This document shows positions 47,101-57,100 of a stretch of 64,000 bases of DNA, one piece after another. A program made the position numbers and the translations under genes. The notes beneath the pieces were generated by a model. It was not told the DNA's origin, searched no databases, and worked only from the letters and a program-made list of their open reading frames with translations. The DNA is from Mya arenaria (Eukaryota > Mollusca > Bivalvia > Myida > Myidae), in NCBI RefSeq assembly GCF_026914265.1, contig NC_069125.1:63415479-63479478 (forward strand). The letters run 5' to 3'. How positions within the stretch are numbered: the stretch's first letter is position 1; each line of letters starts with the position of its first letter.

Positions 47101-50004
47101 TATAATCCTTTATTATTCGACTCAAAAATTCTGGTTATGGTATTGTATGTTATCACTTATGTGTAAGTATCTCATCAACTACTTGATGTGTTGCAATGAA
47201 ACTTTTAACAATGGTTTACAACCATCCAACCTACTAAATTAATCAAGTTAGATAACTCTATTTTGAAATACATGTTACTCTATTTTGCATAGTATGCCCT
47301 TAAATATTTTGCCTTTGAAAACAGATAGGTTAAATGAAGTAGTTATTAGCTTGACTATTCAAAGAATAATGATAGCTATACTACTCACCCTTGCATCAGT
47401 GTCACACCTTTTTTAAGGTTTTGCGTGTAAGCATATTTAAGTCAATATCTCAGCATACTTTATGTATGGCAATTAAACTTCACACAAGTGTTCCCAACCA
47501 TTTAACCTGCTTAATTAATTATTGAGTAAGAAACTCTATTTTTCATATAATGCAAATAATGGCCTTTATAAAGTTTATTATTCAAATTCAACCATCCAGC
47601 CTACAGAGGTAATTATCTTGCATGGGTAATGCAAATTATGGCCCTTTTGTACTGGTCTTAGAAATTCAGGTTAAAAGTGGTGAAATAGACAAGGGTGCTG
47701 TCACTCTGTCCAAGCTCTTGTTTAGTAATTCAAGGGCAATAACTCTTGTTAGACATTGTTAAATATAAAGAATGGCATGTGCACAAAAACCTAACCAACA
47801 TTCCTATATGCGAGTTCATGTGTGTAGGTGCAATACTCTGCTAGATGCTACATGGTAGTCCCTGTTGCCCAATTTCCAATGCCTACCAAAATTCCTGTGA
47901 AGTTTCATGAGTGTAATAGTTCTGGAGCTACATGCATCATGATATTTTGAATTATTTCAAGGGTCATAACTCTTATTAGACAGAATGAAATGTCAAACAA
48001 GTCATTAATGCACATTTTCCCGTTATGACCTACATACCTAAAGTTTTATGAGTGTTCAATACTTTTGGGGCTACATACGACTTTAACATATTGGGGCACA
48101 ACAGCACACCAGGTGACAAACTAAAGTCCTATATGGATATTTCTATTTGGGGGTACATTAATTTATAAGCCTATTGGACTGATGAAAATTTATTAGATCA
48201 GAATAGGTTCCTGAAAAAGTACTTACATGTACAGCACATTTTTGTTCTCAATACAATGAATTGAAAAATCTGACCCAAATTACTTTGTAAACATGTCAGA
48301 CTCAGTGTTAAAGCTGCACTCTCACAGATTGAATGTTTTGACAACTTTTATATTTTTTGTCTTGGAAACGAACCAATTTTTGCGAAAATTATTGAAAACC
48401 AGTTTAACAAGACTCCTGACAAAAAAATAGATCACAGATTTTAATATTTAAGTTAAAAAATTGATGTTTTATCTTTTATGCGGTTTAAGCCATAAAACAT
48501 TTATTTTTTATCGGAAATATGAAAATCTACCATCTGAGTTTTTGTCAGCAATCTTTTATCATTGGTTTGTAGATATTTACGCAGCAATTTGCCCTTTCCT
48601 TGACAAAAAATAAAATTTATTAACCAGGTTTTCACTTAGTGAAACCTGGTTATTAGAATGGCAAACGTCGTTGTTCAGGCGGCCGGGCGGCGTCAAACTG
48701 AATAACTTTAGTTAGGGTTGACATATCTTGACCAAACTTGGTCTGTAGAAAGAGTTTATCGAGACCTTTCATGGGATTGTGTTTGGGGTCCCTAGGGTCA
48801 AGGTCACTGTTACTAAAAATAGAAAAACAGTTGAAACTGAATAACTTTAGTTAGGGATGACATATCGTGACTAAACTTGGTCTATAGAAAGGGTTTATGT
48901 GTACCTGTCATGGGATTGCGATTGGGGTCCCTAGGTTGAAGGTCAAGGTCACTGCTACTAAAAATAGAAAAATGGTTGAAACTAAATAATTTTAGACAGG
49001 GTCTACATATCTTGACCAAACCAGGTATAAAGGAAGAGTTTTTGGAGACCTTTCATAGGATTGTGTTTGGGGTCCCTAGGATCAAGGTCACTGTTACTAA
49101 AATAGAAAAATGGTTGAAACTGAATAACTTAGTTAGGGTTGACATAACAGACACAGACTGGGCTGAAGTTCTTCTGTTAATCATTAAAAACTTTGTTTCG
49201 TCGCATTGAGGCATTTCTTGTGTATATGGTAAATCTGTGAGAGGGCAGCTTTAAGATACTCAGAGAATAATGTTGTTTGCCTCAATTTTTAACACAACAA
49301 TGAAACTAGGATACACCAGGGTAAATCCATATAGCATCATCCTACTTGTGACATTTTTAGCTTGTCTGCTTTACATAGAAAAAAAGTTGAGATTTGTGTC
49401 TAGATGTGGTGGTGATCGTTGTTGTGCAAAAAGTTTAATCTGAGCCACACCTTAAAAATGAAGCTTTGTACAGATCTTGCCAGAGTTATGCTCCTTGTTT
49501 GACTGAAGAAAACACATGAGCATTGGTGCTAGCTTCATGTTGATAATTAAATCATCCTAAAACTTGCTAATTTTGGAATTATTTTAGAATTTGTATGATT
49601 TGCATGCACAGTTCCTTTATTCCACTGGTAGGTATTAAACACTGATCGAGTATTTTAAAACAAAAATCAGTTGCCCATGAAGTCAGCGATCAGTCATCAG
49701 AAACAATTTCTGTCAGCTATTGTATAATATCTATGTAATGCAATTTTTTTTTCATATTGTAAAATCTATGAATACCGTAATCAAAATGGCCCCTCAAAAT
49801 ATTTTCAATTATGGCCTTTACACTAATGTTATTATTCTTTCGCTTATTTTTCAGTATGAAGAAGCACAATATGGGAAGGCACATCCGCAGAAATATCAAA
49901 AGGCAAAGGACTTTTTTGCCTCAAGGAAAAGTAAATTTTACTCTGACAGAACTTTAGAAGATCACATTGAAGACAATTTAGGAAAGCATCGAAAGTGGGA
50001 ATGA
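35106..50004 (+). CDS. MRPL57: Mitochondrial large ribosomal subunit protein mL63
   Basis: Three exons: 35106-35179, 46591-46702 and 49855-50004 (TGA), 336 nt, 111 aa (human MRPL57/MRP63 has 102). Phases agree (2 then 0) and donors are GTATGT and GTAAGC. The N-terminus MRLTISLLAVIFKRKKNTPG aligns with human MFLTALLWRGRIPGRQWIG. The middle (SQKMLAVNYLMMEEQNNTYL, NNPYLSN) aligns with [22 protein letters not shown], and the C-terminus ends DNLGKHRKWE against LNVTKKWS. The product is mL63 of the mitoribosome, not the yeast protein called mL57. Intron 1 is 11.4 kb and hosts the inverted-repeat structure with the SGNH pseudogene. Intron 2 is 3.2 kb of repeats. AATAAA at 50337-50342 is the likely polyadenylation signal. 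Confidence 0.92.
35252..36872 (+). repeat. Left arm of a large inverted repeat
   Basis: This 1.6-kb arm matches, in reverse complement, 43081-45215. The outer end is near GGTCGGTGGAATTACCG and the inner end near CACGTCAGTGTTT. Its first 750 bp is a degenerate G-rich tandem of about 180-bp units (GGTTGGAGAGGGGTGGGG at about 35395, 35575, 35735, 35935). The predicted 96- and 71-aa peptides recur in the other arm and reflect the repeat, not genes. Confidence 0.9.
36894..37048. mobile_element. Small foldback MITE
   Basis: The ends ATAATACACCACT and GTGGTATATTAT are inverted, with CATATG following inside each end. The centre has a second inverted pair, GAAGGTG and CACCTTC, flanking CGAGGCGTAAGCCGAGG. 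About 155 bp, non-coding, just inside the left arm of the large inverted repeat. Confidence 0.65.
38350..39092. repeat. 290-bp tandem repeat, about 2.5 copies
   Basis: AGTTGCGCTGAGAGATATGC occurs at 38421, 38711 and 39001, exactly 290 bp apart. Long stretches between copies are nearly identical, for example ACTGAAGTTTCCCTACAATG and GGGATTCACGGCGGGTCTC. It is GC-richer than its surroundings and lies in the loop of the inverted repeat. A 60-aa ORF spans one unit; no function is recognised. Confidence 0.9.
40190..40320 (-). mobile_element. Partial copy of MITE family B
   Basis: In reverse complement, this segment matches one end of the element at 61744-62098, sharing AAGTAGATCGCGT, CGGTTTAC, GAAAACAACCTC and CATTCGGAGC. 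Only one end was recognised. Confidence 0.6.
41048..41135 (-). repeat. tRNA-like sequence, probable pseudo-tRNA or SINE head
   Basis: The minus strand contains TTTAGCCTGTAGTGTTAAGC (A-box-like) and GGTTCGAATCC (B-box), with a long spacer like a Leu/Ser variable arm. A full cloverleaf was not verified. Confidence 0.4.
41491..41522. repeat. Short CACG/CACGCA microsatellite
   Basis: Alternating CACGCACGCA units with one ATGC interruption, about 30 bp, upstream of the 3' end of the SGNH pseudogene. Confidence 0.8.
41631..42662 (-). pseudogene. SGNH/GDSL-type hydrolase gene, frameshifted
   Basis: Two exons on the minus strand: 42662-42591 and 42084-41631, joined in phase 0 (donor AAG/GTGCGT, acceptor TTTTAG). 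The first exon encodes MKKVAIFGDSHVWRLDAF with the GDS nucleophile block. The second encodes FFGAGGMK, VIVSLGGND (block III Gly and Asn) and, in a different frame, FMRDKVHLNEKGLKKLF with the Asp-x-x-His block. The shift lies in a GA dinucleotide run at about 41763-41774: reading straight on stops after LLGKRERAR, while the downstream 40-odd residues continue in another frame. A change of one dinucleotide would explain it. Length without the break would be about 170 aa, typical of small SGNH hydrolases. It lies in MRPL57 intron 1, antisense, inside the inverted repeat, so it is probably cargo of a mobile structure. An unread splice could rescue it, but no GT/AG pair was seen at the break. Confidence 0.75.
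43195..43406 (-). mobile_element. Insertion in the right arm with about 14-bp target duplication
   Basis: Absent from the left arm. It is flanked by CCTTCGTGTAAATA (43181-43194) and CCTTTGTGTAAATA (43407-43420), a one-mismatch duplication as expected from retroposition. The content is AT-rich, with no recognised family. Confidence 0.65.
43925..44170 (+). mobile_element. Second insertion in the right arm, retroposon-tail-like
   Basis: Absent from the left arm. It ends with GAATAAACCGTGTTTGACTT and further TTTGACTTTGA copies, resembling the simple-repeat tail of a LINE or SINE. Boundaries are approximate. Confidence 0.5.
45350..45415 (+). repeat. tRNA-like SINE-head fragment
   Basis: GCCCAGTTAGCTCAGTAGTG followed by GGTTTCAAGTCCCA resembles A- and B-boxes. 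A second CCAAGTTAGCTCTGTCAG occurs near 45551. No full element was defined. Confidence 0.4.
45600..46130. repeat. Tandem array, about 140-bp units
   Basis: Phrases of the type AAACTTGGTAGGTAGGTTGG, CTATTGATTTTAAGGTCAG and GGTCAATAAATGAAGAA recur about three to four times. It has the same general design as the other AGGTCA-rich arrays and lies near the 3' end of MRPL57 intron 1. Confidence 0.75.
46930..48130. repeat. Degenerate tandem repeats in MRPL57 intron 2
   Basis: CCATCCAACCTACCAAATTA and AAGTTAGATAACTCTAT recur at about 47030, 47220 and 47500. Later units carry CCTATATGCGAGTTCATG and TGAAGTTTCATGAGTGTAAT. There is no coding capacity. Confidence 0.7.
48312..49250. mobile_element. TTAA-flanked element with AGCTGCACTCTCACAGATT ends
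   Basis: Inverted ends AGCTGCACTCTCACAGATT and AATCTGTGAGAGGGCAGCT are immediately flanked by TTAA (48308-48311, 49251-49254). TTAA target duplication is typical of piggyBac-type mobilisation. A related single end is at about 42424-42444. A second repeat begins inside it at about 48622 with the hairpin AACCAGGTTTTCAC/GTGAAACCTGGTT, followed by about 140-bp units (GGGGTCCCTAGG, AAGGTCACTGTTACT) at 48785, 48945 and 49087. Confidence 0.7.
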
Positions 50005-50336
50005 TTTAACGAGAACATGGATAGTCAAGAGCATTTGTATGGGATCTCTAAGTATATGTGAAGTGGCTACATGAAAAGAAATATATTAAATGGATATAAT
50101 TTTTTAAGAGTTTACGTATAGTATGTTAAAACATGATCTGAAAAAGACTATTGGTTGTGATTTATAACAAATACAATTTAATCGCAATGCACCACCAGCT
50201 TTACATGTTGCGACTTGTTGTGTTTTAATGAATCGTTGAGATAGACAGAATGAATGGTTTAACCATACACATTTTATGGCATCAGAAATATATATTTAAT
50301 ATTTGAGTGCTTTATGTTAAAAGTACTTGTTACAAT

Positions 50337-50342
50337 AATAAA
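50337..50342 (+). terminator. MRPL57 polyadenylation signal
   Basis: AATAAA 333 bp after the MRPL57 stop codon, the first canonical signal downstream. Confidence 0.55.
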
Positions 50343-53300
50343 TCTTTATTGGAAGCTTAAATAAGAGGTCTTTTGTTCACCAGTAATCACAAGCTCTAAA
50401 GAAAAATGCATTTCTGGCTTGCTCAATTTCTGGATCTTATATAACAGGGCTTGTTGACAATTTTTATGCCAACACAAGTGTGTTGGGCCTGTTGGTTTAC
50501 TCTCAATGACTGTTGGTCATTATTATTTGATAGATGGCAATAAATGCTTTAAAAAGTTCTGGTTTTTGTTGGGAAATATTTCCTATGCATATGCAATTGT
50601 TCTCGCCAAAAGATGGAAACATTTACTGGAACATTTGGCATGTACTGGCATATAAACATTATTTTGGAGGAATCAGAGATACCTTATTTATTTCAGCCAT
50701 ACTGTTACACAGACAATTTAAAAACAAATGTAATGCTTCATCAGAATATACATGTACACTAGACACATCTTTTTTTCTGATCACCTATGTGTAACAAATC
50801 ACTGCGAAACGTAACATGTTTCCCTTTTGCTAAACAAAGACGATAGTGTATATATTTCAATAGAGTTGTAACAGATTTTGAATTGTGTATTCTAATGTTA
50901 CAGGAGTTGCAAATTTTAAGAAATCATACCATTTAAAACCAAAGCACAACGTCGATTTTCCGGTGGAATGGTATATCATCTATAAATGGAAATCAATTTT
51001 AAGAAGGTCACCAACAGGAAAATTACATATTCATGTAGTTACATCTTTACACCTGTCTGCTCTCTTATTTCCTTGACAGTATTAAATGCAGAATTGAACA
51101 AATTATATAGCTTTTGACATAACGAGTATTTTTTGACAAGTGTCAATATTGATGTCAGTGGTATACCTCGAAGACTCATAGCTTCAGAAGTGTTATGTAT
51201 ATGTCATGTACTTGAAGTATAAAAACAGTTCCTAATAAGGGCATTCGCTGCATTAGGTGTAAACCAGTTTTTGGAAATAAATTCGAAAACAAATTCATGG
51301 TCCTATTCTTCCTCAAGCTGCATAGGCATTAAATGCAGTTGCAAATTGAGTGATATTCACCATGACATTACAGAAACTCTGTTCAAAGCAGTATATTGAT
51401 GTTGGTGGCATTTTTTATTCAAATAAATTGAATTATTTAATTTGAACATATTTAAGAAAAACTTATGCCAACTTGGTAAGTTAAAAAGATATTGAATTTA
51501 TATGAAAATATCTGCATTCAATGCATGATCTAACTTAACAACAGTGTTGTGAGGCAATATGTGTCGATCATGGGATAGATCACCTCAGTACATGTAACGT
51601 TAAGAGTGATGCCCCATTATACCCGGTAGTTAAATTGTTGGTTCATGTCTTGTGCAGACAAGAACATAAGCATTTCTTATCCAATCATCATGAACCTTGG
51701 TGACAGGTTTTTTATGAGCATAATGTCTCCAACAAGTGTGATTCTGATGTCAATCACCTTAGTAACTAGAGTTATGTCCCTTTTACATACAAAAATAGGT
51801 TCATGCCTTGTGCAGACAATAACTTAAGTATTTATTATCCTGTCATTATAAAATTGGCTTAATGGTGTTTGCTGGCATAATTTTCAGTAAAGTTCAATAG
51901 TGTAGTAAATCGCCCCATTCAGTCATTTACATTTAAAAATACTAGGTTTATATCTCGCGCAGACAATAACAAGTATATATTATCCAATCCTGATGAAACT
52001 TGGTGACACTATTTGTTGGAATAATGTAAAAGTCAAGTTTGATCTAGGGATAAATCACTGCAGTAACTCCAGAATTATGCCCCTTTTACATAAAAAGTTG
52101 ATTTAGATCTTGTGCAGACAATAAAACTAGTACATGTTTTAATTACCCAACCATGATTGAACTTTGTGACAGTGTATAAATAGATCATGTCTAGGAAGAC
52201 TTTGATCATCAGATAAAGAGCCCTAGTACCACCTGAATAATGCCAAACTAAAATGGCTCACATATAGTATGGGTATAATAATCAGACAAGACTCTAAATG
52301 TCTTACAAATTTTGCTCCTTTGTATCATATTTGGGTTTGACTGTGACTGGTACTTTTTTTAACAAATTCTCCGCCTTGTCACTTGTGATTAAATTGTCAT
52401 CAATCTTAAAAGTTATCCATTGGATTATGCAACATTGTGCTATTATAAATTGACCAAATATTTTCCCTTTCTTGGTCTAATAGAACGACAACCAGCATCA
52501 TGTTCATTTCTTTATAGAGTTTCCATCTGCAAATCCACACAGCTCCAAATATACATAACACATAATTATCAGGAATAAAGTTATCACGAATGCAAGTAAG
52601 AAGAAACAGATAATGATCTTTAATAAATAATAATTATTTTATTTCGATTCTTGTTGACATTTTCCTTAATTTGTATACCTTAACAATGAACATGTAGTAA
52701 TATGGAAATACTGAATATACATAGAGCTCAATCATTTCCAGTATTTGAAATGAAATGTTACACCATAATAATGTGTAAAACTCCATTTAAAAGCATGTAC
52801 ATATAGCAATGCTGAGCATCAAATGATCATTATTAGCTACCTTAAATCAATGTTCATACAGTGATAAATTTATTTTATAACAAAATACATTTTTAATTTA
52901 CAAGGCACCTCACTCACTGCCCATTCACTTCATACATTGAAATACAAAATATTCCACAAATGGACTACATCAGGTCAAGTAAGGCAATACAACCACCAAC
53001 TATTGACAGTCTTTCTGTGCCAGTGTTTCTCCAGGAGCAGCTCCGACACAATGTAATCAGAGCACTTCTTGGGCGTTTTCACACAGCATAATCATCTCAA
53101 GTTACATGTATTGCCTGAAGACTCTAAATTTCATTATAGCAATCTCCTTCCAAATTTTATAGTCACCCCAATTTTCTTCACTTAATCTTGTTTTTTTATC
53201 AAGTATGAGTTCAAAGTATTGCTTAAAGTGCAAATATTTAAGAAACATTATAAAGCCCACTCTTGGAGTTAATTAAATGCAGCCATGTTTACTGACTCCA

Positions 53301-53376
53301 TCTCGCACATTCAAGTATAGGTAGTATCACAGTCATATGGATCATTTAAGAGGTGGTTAGAATGGTTGAACTATCG
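50343..53376. other. Intergenic stretch between MRPL57 and PTRH2 (convergent 3' ends)
   Basis: No coding exon is supported. It contains a tandem array at 51640-52260 and AT-rich sequence. TTTATT at 52869-52874 gives a minus-strand AATAAA that could serve PTRH2. ORFs at 50534, 50885 and 51645 show no family resemblance. Confidence 0.6.
51640..52260. repeat. Tandem array, about 150-bp units
   Basis: CTTGTGCAGACAA or a variant recurs at about 51648, 51808, 51957 and 52105, with TTATCCAATCATCATGAA and ATGCCCCTTTTACATA in each unit. Confidence 0.85.
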
Positions 53377-56300
53377 TCAGTATAGTTTCAAGTGTCCTGT
53401 AACTGTATCTATGAGCCTAGCTGGACCTGAAAATAGAAAGTCACATCTTATCTAATACAGACTCTTACTTTACTATAAGTATGTTTAAATTTCTAAAAAA
53501 AGTTATGTGTTATGCAGCTATTTTCCACATTGGAAGCTATTTTATACCCATTCTAATACACTTACGAATAACCCTTCATCCCATTTTTATAACAAAGTAG
53601 TAATGACTGTATATGTATCTGAAGTATATAAGACTAAAATGACTAAATGAGAACTACATTTTGTTCAGTTAGAAATAGACTACATCTTTTTAAACAAGAA
53701 CTGAAACTTTCATGTATTAAGACTTGAGAGGAGCCTTTTCATTAAGGTCAATAATTTGTACAATTTGTTTTAAATTTAAACATGTTGTTGAACACACTTT
53801 ACTTATTGTTTTGATAGTCTAAAGGTGATAGCTGTATACTTGAGGATAACAGATTGATTAAAATATCAAACTCTATCATTTGAACAACTTCTAAGTGCAT
53901 TTAAACCAACAGTTCATCTCGGTAAAAATCTTTAAAGTAGTATATACATTGTACATGCATTACTTTTATTGTGCAAAACAAGTGTTGAAGGTTTGAAGAA
54001 AACAGTTGTTGTTGTAAAGGAGAAAAGTAGATTCTAGAATAATCTTACCAGGCCCCACTGCAAGCACTGTCCGAGAGCCACTGGCTATCTGTGTACGACC
54101 AGCATCTCGGATCAAACTGCATATCAGCCCGCTTCCCTGAGCCGTCTTTTGTAACTCAATTCTAGATAGGAAAACATATTAAGTTATTAAAGAGAAACTG
54201 TATCCCTCAGACATCAATTCTATACTTCAATTTGTAAATGAGTAATTCTTTAGTTATAAAGAAATGATAATGAAATCCTACAATGATTGTTCTGTGTCTG
54301 TCTTGACCACGACTTTCGGCTGACCACAAGCCTTCCAGGCAAACAATGTGTCCTTATCCTTCATCATGGCTTTCTCTGCAGCTCCAAGGGCTCCATGGGC
54401 ACACTATTTAAGTTTAAAAGAATTATTTACTTAAACAATAGATAAACTTTCGAGAAAGACATTGTTTTTTATTCAAGTAAGAGTTAATATTAGCTTTATT
54501 TTAAGACAGCAAGTTGTAGATAGGAGAACACAAGCTCCAGAGTCAGTGGCATTGAGGTGACATTTTATTTTTTTGTCTCGTTAACACGACCTATGTATCT
54601 CGATGGAATTACTTAAAAACTCATTCAAATGACTTACGTATGTAATTAAAACCACTTACCTATCTTGTTGAAACAACTTACCATATCTTGTTAAAATGAC
54701 TTAGTATCTCATTTAAATGACTTACGTATGTCCTTAAATTGACAAATTTGCCAATCAGAATTGCTTTATGATATCACTCAAATTTCCAACATTGTATACA
54801 TATTAATGTTCTTTATCCATGAGGTGCATGCGGTTATTAGGAGATTCTTGGTCAATTATGTTGTTTTATTTAGATTTTTATTTAGATAAGTAAGTCATTT
54901 AAACGAGATACTAAGTCACTTTAGCAAATCACAGAACGTCATTCAAACTAGTTTATAAGTTGTTATAGCGAGATACTCAACATATTAAGTTGTTTTATTG
55001 AGATAAAAATAGCCACCTCTCTCCACCTTACTACAGAGCTCTAGAGCCAACTATATCAAGGACCTATATGGTTTATAAGTCAATGACTATAACATAATGT
55101 ATAAAAAAACAACTTATAAACAGTTGAAATGGAAAAATGTTTTGTTGTAGCAAAATAAAGGAATTATTATTAATATTAAGTCAATTTCTCTAAAAAAAAT
55201 GGGATGCAGCTTTTCATTTAACCCTTTGCATGCTGGGTAAATTGTCATCTGCTCAAAAATGTTGTCTGGTTTATTCTAAATTTCTTTCAATTTACTTAAA
55301 ACTTTGGGGATATATTGACTGAGTGGCAAACAGCTTGGAACCTGACCAGGCGCCGAGTTACTTGGCGTCTGGTCTGGTTCCAAGCTGTTTGCAAAGCCTT
55401 TAAAATCGCCATCAGCAGCTTAAGGGTTAAATTCAACTGATCATATTGCTGTTTTGTTATTCAAACATATAAAAATGTTGATTAGTTCCACCTTGCATTC
55501 CGTTGACATACCTGAGCAGCTGCTTTTCCTTTGCCCATTTTAAGGTCTGTTCGAACAATAATCACCATTTTATACTCTCCATCATCTGATAAACTAGGTG
55601 AATTATCCGTTAAGTCTATCTGAAAAAAATACCACAAAATATTTGATGGCAATATATTCTATTACAATACATTAATGCATGATTTAAACCTTGTACAAAA
55701 TATTTCAGAGAGTACAATTGTCTACCATTACCTAGTCTAAAATAATAGACGTGTTATACGGGATTCTTCCAATCCCTAACGTCTAAACGGGAATGTGCAA
55801 AAAACGGGGGTGTTTTAAAAATATTGAAATTGTTTTAAGTGAAGTATTTTATGGTTGAAATTGATCATAAAGAGTTATATTCATATTTTACCATGTAAGT
55901 GAAATGTTATTTTGCACTAAACAAGCATTTAATGCATTAAAACAAGTTGTTTACCTTTCCAATAAAACGAAAGTTGACTGACACAAAAACATTTATGCGA
56001 AGGGGAACAACTCAATACAATCGTAATAACTCGGCCTCCTCCGACAAAGCTTCGAGATAGACCTCGTTATACAATCGTAACAACTCGGCCATGGCCGAAA
56101 TGTTCCGAGCGATTTAAAACTGTGCCCTGAAGCCTTGCAGGTGCCCTTCATGTATATATTGTTATGTTTTGACAGAATGAAATGAAAAAAAGCCGTCAAA
56201 CTCATAATTATAAGTTGGATATTTATTTTTTTGTGTACGGAACTAATATAAAATAACATTATCTGGTAATATTTCTTGTTTTTATGATATTTTATAGACT

Positions 56301-57100
56301 CTATATGCTTTAACCCGGAATCCTGATCGGAACAACTACCCACTTTTGATACTAAACAATTTGTACGTGAAGGATTTGCCATATCAAAAATCTAAAAAAA
56401 ATCCGCCAACGTACAATTATTTGGACTAACCATTACCTAGCTAAAGAACTTCAGCGAACACGTTATATATTACCTTTTTGGATGTGTTTAATGTGTTGTA
56501 AACATCAAAAAAATAAATATCAACATTAAAGTTATGGAAGCCAGAACTAACCATTACCATGCAAATAAATAAAAATAAAAATCATCTAATAAAGGTTCTC
56601 CCGAAAGATAAACGACAGAAGCTTGAATATCAGAGATTTCCCAACAGCTGGCAATATGACTGTAACATAATACAACTAGTTTTTAATCATATGATTATAA
56701 TTTTGCGAAATAAACAGATTACTTTTGATTGGGATTGCTCAGATCTGGGACCAATAATACAATCTTACTCTCAGCTCAGATCTAACCATTTTGAATAAAC
56801 GTAAAATCTACTATTTTATTACGGTGGTTCGTGGAATCACCATCAAGTACCATTTATTTTTCTTCTGATGCAAAATAACACTGCGTATACAATGAATTTG
56901 AGCGAAACTACTGGTTACGAAACAAGACAATTGTCTTTTGATCGTTGGTAGTATTTCCTATTAAAATGAAATACCTCTGGACTTCCCGCTGTTCTTCTTG
57001 CAATAGTAGATAAAGATCTGAGTCTACCACGTAGAAACCAACCGACAACAAGCCCAACACCAACACCAACAGCAACCGTGGCCATATCTTGTGATGACAT
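53377..57100 (-). CDS. PTRH2: Peptidyl-tRNA hydrolase 2, mitochondrial
   Basis: Five exons on the minus strand: 57100-56975, 55619-55512, 54403-54282, 54161-54049, 53426-53377 (TGA), 519 nt, 172 aa (human PTRH2 has 179). It hydrolyses the ester bond of peptidyl-tRNA and belongs to the Pth2 family, distinct from bacterial Pth. Residues 7-25 ([19 protein letters not shown]) form a single membrane anchor followed by basic residues, as in the outer-mitochondrial-membrane human protein. The Pth2 core runs from [20 protein letters not shown] through [23 protein letters not shown] and [20 protein letters not shown] to GHLKLY. The conserved Lys of GKGK, His of CAH and Asp of RDAG are all present, so it should be active. 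All junction phases agree. Introns 1 and 2 hold repeats and MITEs. Confidence 0.95.
54572..55012. mobile_element. MITE with tandemly repeated 20-bp motif in its inverted ends
   Basis: The left end has several copies of ATCTCATTTAAATGACTTA-like sequence; the right end has the reverse form (AAACGAGATACTAAGTCA, GTTATAGCGAGATACTCAAC). The outermost parts TATTTTTTTGTCTCG and TGAGATAAAAATA are inverted. It lies in PTRH2 intron 2. Confidence 0.7.
55217..55431. mobile_element. Small element with TTTAACCCTT ends and a long hairpin
   Basis: Inverted ends TTTAACCCTT and AAGGGTTAAA bound about 215 bp. Inside, 55326-55392 folds into a hairpin: a 17-bp perfect stem (GCAAACAGCTTGGAACC with its complement), then a further imperfect stem around GACCAGGCGCC. 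It lies in PTRH2 intron 2. Confidence 0.8.
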
